Source: Candidatus Omnitrophota bacterium (GTDB lineage: Bacteria > Omnitrophota > Gorgyraeia > Duberdicusellales > 4484-171). From it: 7,507 nt of DNA. Location of the stretch: contig JAQVOZ010000062.1 in the NCBI GenBank assembly GCA_028702365.1, positions 1 through 7,507 of the forward strand, read 5' to 3'. Made by a program: the position numbers and the translations under genes. Below are positions 1 to 5,269 of this stretch, one piece after another. The notes beneath the pieces were generated by a model. It made no database searches. It saw nothing but the letters and a program-made list of their open reading frames with translations, and was not told the origin of the DNA. Positions within the stretch are counted from its first letter, which is position 1. Every line of letters starts with the position of its first letter.

Positions 1-205
1 AAAGCGATTTTTTATATACGGGCAATTCATCATGGGTAATACCTTCTTTTTCCAGTTCTTTTACCAGGCGGCCTCCTCCGCTTATAACGATGTTTTCTAT
101 GTCGGCTTCCTTGGCGGCGGAACTTTTGAAATAAGCGGTTAAATCAATTACTCCGCGCTCGACACCGCCTACTTCCATGCGTGGCAAAATTTGCATTATG
201 CGCAT
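1..205 (-). CDS. Glycosyltransferase family 4-type protein, N-terminal part (runs off the left edge)
   Basis: This is a partial gene; only its first 68 codons are inside the window. The protein begins MRIMQILPRMEVGGVERG. The short hydrophobic beta strand followed by GGVER is the usual start of GT-B fold, GT4-type glycosyltransferases, where the Gly-rich loop lies near the acceptor site. A later stretch (VISGGGRLVKELEKEGI, about residues 42-58) fits the second beta-alpha unit of such a domain. The ATG at 205-203 is chosen because a perfect AGGAGG lies 5 nt upstream; the next ATG (196-194) would be 14 nt away. The gene follows lipid A genes after a 92-nt gap, so a role in LPS or another envelope glycan is plausible, but donor and acceptor cannot be read from this fragment. 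The family is likely; the specific function is unknown. Confidence 0.8.
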   Translation of the reverse strand, partial: MRIMQILPRMEVGGVERGVIDLTAYFKSSAAKEADIENIVISGGGRLVKELEKEGITHDELPVYKKSL

Positions 206-210
206 CAAAT

Positions 211-216
211 CCTCCT
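211..216 (-). promoter_or_regulatory. Consensus Shine-Dalgarno for the glycosyltransferase
   Basis: The minus strand reads AGGAGG, then ATTTG, then ATG. This is a full anti-SD match with 5-nt spacing. It fixes the start of the left-edge glycosyltransferase and contrasts with the weak or absent SD sequences of xerC, waaA and lpxK, suggesting this gene initiates translation independently of those upstream. Confidence 0.85.
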
Positions 217-238
217 GGATGAATTTTAATCCCTTTGC

Positions 239-266
239 CAGCCCAACAGGACGCCCTGTTGGGCTG
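239..266. repeat. Perfect 12-bp inverted repeat (hairpin) in the intergenic gap
   Basis: Positions 239-250 (CAGCCCAACAGG) pair without mismatch with 255-266 (CCTGTTGGGCTG), leaving a 4-nt loop at 251-254. It lies between the stop of the acyltransferase-ELM1 gene and the SD of the glycosyltransferase. The region is about two-thirds G+C, much richer than the flanking coding DNA. Neither strand shows a T-run after the stem, so it is not a standard intrinsic terminator. It could be a REP/MITE-like dispersed element, an mRNA-stabilising or processing hairpin, or a protein-binding dyad; sequence alone does not decide. Confidence 0.8.
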
Positions 267-278
267 CCTTCGGTAGTC

Positions 279-293
279 AGTCCCGTGCGGGCT
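279..293. repeat. Second, shorter imperfect dyad beside the main hairpin
   Basis: CCCG at 282-285 faces CGGG at 288-291 across a 2-nt centre. AG (279-280) can pair with CT (292-293) if T281 is bulged. The dyad lies 12 nt from the 12-bp hairpin and shares the AGCCC/GGGCT ends with it, so the two may form one composite element. Together with the connecting segment it fills most of the 92-nt gap between the stop at 298-300 and the start at 203-205. Confidence 0.45.
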
Positions 294-297
294 CCAG

Positions 298-2103
298 TTA
301 AAATAACCTTCTAATCGCCTGTTTTATCAGGGTTCGATTATCTTCGAAAACAGATGAAGTCGTCGGTTTGATTTCATCTATATTATACGGGTTATCGATA
401 AAATTGACATCTTTTTCCAGAGACTGCAGAAAAACTTTGTGTTTATCCATATATTTTTCAAGAAGCACGCATACGCACGGTTTTTTAAATGCTAATACTT
501 CAGAAATCATGGAAATGCTTTCGCTGCTTACAAATACTATTTCTGAAAGGTTTACAAATCCCTCGAATACAAAATCATAGTTTTCCTTAGTTGGAATTAC
601 AATTGCTTCCAGGTTTTTAAAACCATAGAGTTCTTTTTCGATTAATTCTTCTACTTCTTTTTGGCTCCTGCGAGACGTGCTTACCAGCAACTTGAAATTT
701 TTCATGGATGAAAATTTTTTCAATTTTTTCAGGAATAGTTGCATATTTTCCATATATGTTTTTTTGTCGGACAGATGTCCACCGCAAAAAAATGAGATTT
801 TTCTGCTGGAATCGAGATTAAAGAATTTTCTGCAGTTTTCTGTTTTTTCTTTAATATTTTCCGGATAGGAAAGAGCTCCCTTGATTATAACGGAGTCTTT
901 GGCGCTTATGCGGTCGTGTGAAGGGATTATGCTCAAGTCAAATTTTCTAAGCGGCGTATTGGGCCGTAATATTACAACTGATTTCGCCCCCAAGGTTGAT
1001 GCAACTATGCGGTTTATGGAAGCTACGCTGCTGCCGGTAGATAATACGATATCCGCAGTGGTTTCTTTTATTTTACGAAGAGCCTCTCTGTCGGCAAGAT
1101 GATTAAGGCAGCTACCGCAGCCAAGACAATGCTTTCCCGTAAAAAAAGCGCAAACTTCATAAATAAACCTTACAATTTTTCCTGTAGCCTTTACCTCTAT
1201 GACTCTGTTTTTTACTTTAAGGTCTTCTTCTTTGAAAATGGATAAAAGCGCCTGTGATTGTTTTAAATGCCCGGCTTTACCGTCGCTAAGTATTAGTATA
1301 TCTATATCTTTTTTGCGCTTAAATCTTTTGTAGAACCAGAGATACTCCCAGGGGTATTCTTTCAGGTATCCTTCGTATGTTTTATTGAGTTCGGTCAAGA
1401 GTTCATGTTCGTCCATATTGCCGGTATCGATAGGTTTTCCTATTTCAATTACGTGTGATAACCCTTTTTTTCTATAGCCGAAACAGGGGTATATTTTTTT
1501 ATTAAGTTTCTTAGCGAGATATACCGCGCCTTTAGGCGTTGGAACAGAATGTGAAAAAAAATCGACATTCAAAGCATTGTCTTCCGCGCCATGGTCGATG
1601 ACCATGCCTATAAGAAAACCCTCATAAAGAGCTTTAATCGCTTTTTTTATGGTGAAGCATACTTCAAGCGAGTATCTACCGCGTAACTCGCTCAAAAATT
1701 TGTCGAATTTTTTTTGTTTTTGTTCTTTTGCGAACATCTTGTATTTTAATTCTTTCGCAATGAAAAAATTATAAAGTTCCCAGCTTCCTTCATGTATTGC
1801 AACTAAAATTCCGCCGCCAGGAGCCACATTTTCTTTTCCCTTAAGCTCAATCCGGCGGTAGAGTCGTTTGGCTATCAGGCTTTCGATGAGGCTTAGTCCG
1901 AAATTGCGGAAAGAATGCCTGACTATTGTCTTAATCTCCCGATTTGTTTTTTGCTCAAATACAGATTTTACGTTTTTAAAAGAGATTTCCCATTTTTTCC
2001 TGTTTAAGCATAAAAAAAATCCTATCGAATTTCCTATTGCTAAGCATAGCGTTAAAGGAAGTTTTTCCAGTATTTTTTGTATAAATTTAGCTAAATAATA
2101 CAT
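298..2103 (-). CDS. Fusion protein: LpxL/HtrB-type lipid A acyltransferase + ELM1-like domain
   Basis: A 601-aa protein with two parts. Residues 1 to about 262 resemble late lipid A acyltransferases (LpxL/HtrB): an N-terminal hydrophobic region (about 14-33), the HX4E catalytic motif as HEGSWE (H104, E109), a conserved IDHGAED/VDFF segment (169-183) and PTPKGAVYLA (188-197). This part should add a secondary acyl chain to Kdo-lipid A at the inner membrane. Residues from about 267 to the end resemble the ELM1-like family (PF06258 type): LSDGKAGHLKQS (272-283), LRPNTPLRKFDLSIIPSHD (379-397), KGAL (408-411), VSTSRR (474-479) and SSESISMISEVLAF (526-539). The family is thought to have a glycosyltransferase-like fold, but its bacterial role is unclear. 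The domain carries a CxxCxxC cluster (C326, C329, C332). The ATG lies 1 nt after the lpxK stop, so translation is probably coupled. The acyltransferase assignment is firm; the second domain's function is not known. Confidence 0.85.
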   Translation of the reverse strand: MYYLAKFIQKILEKLPLTLCLAIGNSIGFFLCLNRKKWEISFKNVKSVFEQKTNREIKTIVRHSFRNFGLSLIESLIAKRLYRRIELKGKENVAPGGGILVAIHEGSWELYNFFIAKELKYKMFAKEQKQKKFDKFLSELRGRYSLEVCFTIKKAIKALYEGFLIGMVIDHGAEDNALNVDFFSHSVPTPKGAVYLAKKLNKKIYPCFGYRKKGLSHVIEIGKPIDTGNMDEHELLTELNKTYEGYLKEYPWEYLWFYKRFKRKKDIDILILSDGKAGHLKQSQALLSIFKEEDLKVKNRVIEVKATGKIVRFIYEVCAFFTGKHCLGCGSCLNHLADREALRKIKETTADIVLSTGSSVASINRIVASTLGAKSVVILRPNTPLRKFDLSIIPSHDRISAKDSVIIKGALSYPENIKEKTENCRKFFNLDSSRKISFFCGGHLSDKKTYMENMQLFLKKLKKFSSMKNFKLLVSTSRRSQKEVEELIEKELYGFKNLEAIVIPTKENYDFVFEGFVNLSEIVFVSSESISMISEVLAFKKPCVCVLLEKYMDKHKVFLQSLEKDVNFIDNPYNIDEIKPTTSSVFEDNRTLIKQAIRRLF

Positions 2104-2104
2104 A

Positions 2105-3112
2105 TTATTGCAGCCTGCCTGTTAAATCGTCCAGGAACCTTTGCTCCTCGGCTATTTTCATTTCAATTTCCAGGATATAAAAATTTATCTTTGAATCAGC
2201 ATCTGGCAGATGATACTTGTCTTTTTCGGTTATGATAACATCATGTATGCCTTCCTTGAGGAGATTTTCCTGCAAAGAATTAAAATCATCTGTAGTTAAA
2301 TCGTAATGATCCGGATAGGTTATTTTTCTGCATACTTTAATGCCCAATTCTTCAAGTTTATTAAAAAAACCCCGGGGGTAGCCTATGCCTGTAAGGGCGG
2401 CAAGTTTTTTTTCCTTTATGGCGCCTAGATTCATTTCTTTATTTTTCATATCGATAATTCGGTTAAATTGATATTCCGCTGTATATATTGACAAATGATT
2501 AAACTTAGATTGCAGGTTGGCTGTCAGCTCCCCGATATTATTAAGTTCGTTTTTGTGATTTATTATCAGAATATCAGCACGTCTCAAGGCTATTAACGGT
2601 TCCCTAAAAAAATCTGCAGGAATCAGCCGATGTTTTCTTTTTAATTCCCGCGCGCCCATAACCAGGATATTTATGTTGCGGTATAGTTTACGGTATTGAA
2701 ATCCATCGTCAAGAATAAACAAATCAAATTTATCGGAAAGCCTATTTGTAAGTTTTACCCTGTTTATCGATGTAAAAACCTGCACCTTTCTTTCTTCAAA
2801 CAGTTTTCTTTCATCAAGCCCGTAGCCCCGGCGCAAAACAGCAACTTTTAATTGAGGCATAAATTTCTGATAAAGAAAATAGGAAAGAGTAGTTTTTCCG
2901 CTCCCGCCCCATGAAAGATTGCCTATGCTTATAACGCTGGCTCTGCACTTATATGTTTTAAATATACCGCTATTATAAAGAAAATTTCTGCCTGTTACAA
3001 TGGCGCCGTATATTAAGGAAAGTAAAAAAAAGAAAAAATAAATGATTTTTTCAATTATATTGCGTTTTTCTTTTTCAAGAAAATTTATATACCACTCGTT
3101 TAGTCGACGCAT
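2105..3112 (-). CDS. lpxK: Tetraacyldisaccharide 4'-kinase (lipid A 4'-kinase)
   Basis: LpxK transfers phosphate from ATP to the 4' position of the tetraacyldisaccharide, giving lipid IVA at the cytoplasmic face of the inner membrane. The 335-aa protein has an N-terminal membrane-associating hydrophobic stretch (about 22-40), the P-loop GNLSWGGSGKT (64-74), RRGYG (94-98), LDDGFQY (134-140, with Tyr where His is usual), the PADFFREPLIALRRAD segment (165-180), a GIGYPRGFF stretch (242-250), YPDHY (266-270) and ITEKD (294-298). The stretch between RGYG and LDDGFQ is only 35 residues; as I recall the family it is normally about 30 longer and contains a GDEP motif, absent here. The start ATG lies inside the end of waaA (13-nt overlap) with no visible SD, which suggests translational coupling. 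Its neighbours WaaA and the LpxL-like protein act directly after it. Family identity is firm; full activity is less certain because of the missing segment. Confidence 0.92.
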   Translation of the reverse strand: MRRLNEWYINFLEKEKRNIIEKIIYFFFFLLSLIYGAIVTGRNFLYNSGIFKTYKCRASVISIGNLSWGGSGKTTLSYFLYQKFMPQLKVAVLRRGYGLDERKLFEERKVQVFTSINRVKLTNRLSDKFDLFILDDGFQYRKLYRNINILVMGARELKRKHRLIPADFFREPLIALRRADILIINHKNELNNIGELTANLQSKFNHLSIYTAEYQFNRIIDMKNKEMNLGAIKEKKLAALTGIGYPRGFFNKLEELGIKVCRKITYPDHYDLTTDDFNSLQENLLKEGIHDVIITEKDKYHLPDADSKINFYILEIEMKIAEEQRFLDDLTGRLQ

Positions 3113-4380
3113 TTTAATATTATTTTTAAATTTTCATCCAGGCTTTTTCGTTCTTCCTCAAAGACGCGTGCGCAGCGCAGCGAAATTTCTTTACGTAAGG
3201 CGCTGCTATCTATCAATTCAAGTAATTTCTCTTTTAATTCCGTTTGATTCGTTATCTGTATGCCGGCTTTATTCTCGAGTATTGTTTCTTCTATGTCGCT
3301 AAAGTTTGCCATGGATGGTCCGAACAGGGTAGGCTTTAGAAAAAATATCGGCTCAAGTATATTGTGCCCGCCGTAATTAGCAAGGCTTCCTCCGACAAAA
3401 GAAATATCTGAAAAGCTATAGAAATACAATAATTCGCCCATAGTATCAAGAAGAAAAACTTTGTTGTCTTGCTGCCCTATTTTGCTGGGGTCACTTAGCC
3501 TTATGGGATTAAATCCGTAAGATTTGACGGTTTTTTCTATCCCGGTTATTCTTTCCGGATGCCGGGGTGCAATAATCAGGGAAACGTTTTTACCTAATTC
3601 TTTTATCTCCTTGTATGCCGCTAATATAATTTCTTCCTCCGGATTGTGGGTGCTGCCGGCTACAATTAAACACGAACTCTCTTTCTTCAGCAAATTTAAA
3701 TATTTATTGCGGAGATTCTGTAACTGTTTTTCATCTATGTCAAGGCTTTCAAATTTCATATTTCCGCTTACTATGGTTGTTGCTTTATCTGCACCAAGAT
3801 GCACGAATCTATTTTTGTACATTTTATTCTGCGCGCCGATGTAATTGCACTTTAGCAAAGTTTTGCGTATAAAGGGACGTATCATTTTATAACGTTTGAA
3901 TGCCCTGTCGGATATTCTTGCATTTACAACTACAATAGGAATATGTTTCTTCTTGAGGCGATAAAATAAGTTTGGCCAGAGTTCTGTTTCTGCTACTATC
4001 AGTATTTTAGGCTGAAATGCCAATATCGCTTTCTTTATAACGAAAGATATATCGAACGGAAAGAAAAATATCCTGGCAAAGCCGGCATATTTCTTCTTGG
4101 CTAGTTTATTTGCGCTAAGCGTTGTGGTTGTGATTATTATTTCATAACCGAAAAGCTCATGTATTCTTTTTGCCAATTTCTCTATGAGGTTTAATTCACC
4201 TACGCTTACGACATGTATCCAAATCGTATTATGCAACTTAGATTCTGTTTTACCGGCAAACCCCATTTTTTGTTTAAGGGCGGCTAGGTTAATTTTTTTT
4301 CTGCGGATATAAAATGGAAGATAAATAGCGAACCCCAGGATGAAAACTATGTCATAAATTATAAAAAATAAATATTCCAT
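3100..4380 (-). CDS. waaA: 3-deoxy-D-manno-octulosonic acid (Kdo) transferase
   Basis: WaaA (KdtA) transfers one or more Kdo residues from CMP-Kdo to lipid IVA at the inner membrane. The 426-aa length is usual. The protein opens with a membrane anchor (about 4-24), then has IWIHVVSVGE (53-62), whose Glu62 matches the proposed catalytic base in this family, AETELWPN (130-137), SGNMKFE (205-211), APRHPER (271-277) in the C-terminal nucleotide-sugar domain, and the signature FVGGSLANYGGHNILEP (328-344). Together these cover both halves of the GT-B fold. The ATG lies 4 nt after the xerC stop with only a weak GAG upstream, and the end overlaps lpxK by 13 nt, so it sits inside one transcription unit. 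The number of Kdo residues added cannot be told from sequence. No sign of damage. Confidence 0.95.
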   Translation of the reverse strand: MEYLFFIIYDIVFILGFAIYLPFYIRRKKINLAALKQKMGFAGKTESKLHNTIWIHVVSVGELNLIEKLAKRIHELFGYEIIITTTTLSANKLAKKKYAGFARIFFFPFDISFVIKKAILAFQPKILIVAETELWPNLFYRLKKKHIPIVVVNARISDRAFKRYKMIRPFIRKTLLKCNYIGAQNKMYKNRFVHLGADKATTIVSGNMKFESLDIDEKQLQNLRNKYLNLLKKESSCLIVAGSTHNPEEEIILAAYKEIKELGKNVSLIIAPRHPERITGIEKTVKSYGFNPIRLSDPSKIGQQDNKVFLLDTMGELLYFYSFSDISFVGGSLANYGGHNILEPIFFLKPTLFGPSMANFSDIEETILENKAGIQITNQTELKEKLLELIDSSALRKEISLRCARVFEEERKSLDENLKIILKCVD

Positions 4381-4384
4381 AAAA

Positions 4385-4588
4385 TTACGCTCTAGGATGA
4401 GCCTTGTCGTAGACTTTCTTCAGGGTATCTATGGTTAAATGCGTATAAACCTGCGTAGTCGCAATACTCGAATGCCCCAATAATTCCTGAACGCTTCGTA
4501 GGTCAGCCCCTCTATTTAGAAGATGCGTTGCAAATGAATGCCTGAAAGTATGCGGGGAAACTTTTAAATTCATCGCTGCCAGGCGCAT
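4385..4588 (-). CDS. xerC: XerC C-terminal fragment with the catalytic HxxR, His and Tyr
   Basis: These 67 codons begin with ATG directly after, and in the same frame as, the TAA that closes the upstream half. The fragment holds SPHTFRHSFATHLL (HxxR: H13, R16), LGHSS (H39) and TTQVYTHLT with the nucleophile Tyr48, and ends in VYDKAHPRA, a typical Xer C-terminus. It lacks the DNA-binding core domain, the first catalytic Arg and the catalytic Lys, so it cannot act alone. No SD lies at a useful distance; if made separately it would depend on ribosomes terminating at TAA and reinitiating on the touching ATG. It is followed 4 nt later by waaA. Confidence 0.6.
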   Translation of the reverse strand: MRLAAMNLKVSPHTFRHSFATHLLNRGADLRSVQELLGHSSIATTQVYTHLTIDTLKKVYDKAHPRA

Positions 4589-5263
4589 TTATTTATCTAC
4601 TATCAGCCGTATTCCTCTGTCAGTTAGCTGTCCGTTATTTTTATTTATAAAAAGCGAAGGGTTTTTATCAATTCGTTTATCAATATATTTTTTTAAGCTA
4701 AGAAGAGCTGGTTCTCCGAGCGGCAGGAGCCTTTCTTTTCGTCCTTTGCCCATTACCTTTATTATAGCGCTTATTAAGTCAACATCGTTTATTCTAAGAT
4801 TGGCTAATTCAGATACCCTTGCTCCCGTAGAATAAAGGGTTTCCAGTATCGATTTATCCCGAAGCCCAAGCAAAGAATCATCTTTGGGCAAGTTCAGTAT
4901 CTTTACGACCTGTTCTTCCGTCAAAAATACCGGAAGATTCTTATCAAGGCGCGGGTAGATAAGAGAATCGGCCGGATTACTTTTTATCGTCTCCTCTCTG
5001 ACCATAAATTTAAAAAAGCTTTTTAATGTAGAAATTTTGCGTGAGACCGTACGTTTATTCAGGTTTTTTTCGGAAAGCGATGACAAGAATTTTCGTAAGA
5101 TAAAATAGTCAATTTCTTTTATGTCTTTGGGGGCGTTTGCTGCAAGAAAAGCTTCGAATTCCTTAAGGTCAATATGGTAATTCGTAATGGTATGGCCGGA
5201 ATAGTTCTTTTCTATGGCCAGATAATTAAGAAACTTATCTATGTAATATGTAAAAGGAACCAT
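4589..5263 (-). CDS. xerC: XerC N-terminal fragment: core-binding domain and first part of the catalytic domain
   Basis: The 224-aa product begins with a SAM-like core-binding domain (about 3-90; LAIEKNYSGHTITNYHIDL at 15-33 and TVSRKISTLKSFFKF at 72-86). It continues into the tyrosine recombinase catalytic domain with TEEQVVKIL (115-123), STGARVSELANLR (145-157, catalytic Arg149) and GKGRKERLLPLG (172-183, catalytic Lys173). It stops at IVDK before the HxxR and Tyr motifs. XerC with XerD normally resolves chromosome dimers at dif; this fragment could at most bind DNA without cleaving it. The ATG is 6 nt after the topA stop, in the same frame as topA, with no good SD; no later Met before residue 88 is usable, so the start is reasonably secure and translation is probably coupled to topA. 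Confidence 0.8.
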   Translation of the reverse strand: MVPFTYYIDKFLNYLAIEKNYSGHTITNYHIDLKEFEAFLAANAPKDIKEIDYFILRKFLSSLSEKNLNKRTVSRKISTLKSFFKFMVREETIKSNPADSLIYPRLDKNLPVFLTEEQVVKILNLPKDDSLLGLRDKSILETLYSTGARVSELANLRINDVDLISAIIKVMGKGRKERLLPLGEPALLSLKKYIDKRIDKNPSLFINKNNGQLTDRGIRLIVDK

Positions 5264-5269
5264 CTTTTG

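Larger units (their letters stand above)
4385..5263 (-). pseudogene. xerC: xerC-type tyrosine recombinase gene interrupted by one in-frame stop
   Basis: Read straight through, the two halves make a 292-residue recombinase of normal Xer length with the complete catalytic set: R149, K173, H238, R241, H264 and Y273 (counting the stop as residue 225). The single interruption is TAA at 4591-4589, in the sequence GTA GAT AAA TAA ATG CGC, with no frame change. Xer proteins commonly have Tyr at this point (compare the HYAVLAG stretch of E. coli XerD), so one T/C-to-A change in a Tyr codon explains it. The order dprA-topA-xer and the VYDKAHPRA ending favour XerC over XerD. It may be a recent nonsense mutation, a sequencing or assembly error, or, less likely, a functional split or recoded gene. 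Confidence 0.8.

Noticed and set aside
217..238. Promoter for the glycosyltransferase (TAAAAT as -10 with TTGGGC as -35)
   Set aside because: The spacing between the two is about 12 nt, too short for a sigma70-type promoter, and the TTGGGC lies in the hairpin stem. Not supportable from sequence alone.
239..266. Hairpin as a rho-independent terminator
   Set aside because: No run of T follows the stem on either strand: the minus strand continues GGCAAAGGGATT and the plus strand CCTTCGGTAG.
1290..1330. Frameshift or assembly join between the acyltransferase and ELM1-like halves
   Set aside because: The frame is continuous, there is no homopolymer anomaly beyond the usual Lys-rich codons, and both flanking domains are complete, so a true fusion is the simpler reading.
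3524..3844. Plus-strand open frame of about 106 codons
   Set aside because: Lies wholly inside waaA, which has strong family motifs. The plus-strand translation shows no recognisable domain. Other plus-strand open frames (5561-5899, 5865-6170, 6602-6853, 881-1102 and similar) fail for the same reason against topA and the acyltransferase gene.
4589..4591. TAA reassigned as a sense codon or programmed readthrough
   Set aside because: TAA serves as the normal terminator of topA, waaA, lpxK, the acyltransferase fusion and the xerC C-terminal half. The TAA-A context does not resemble known leaky stops, and no structure for recoding is evident. Kept only as a remote option.
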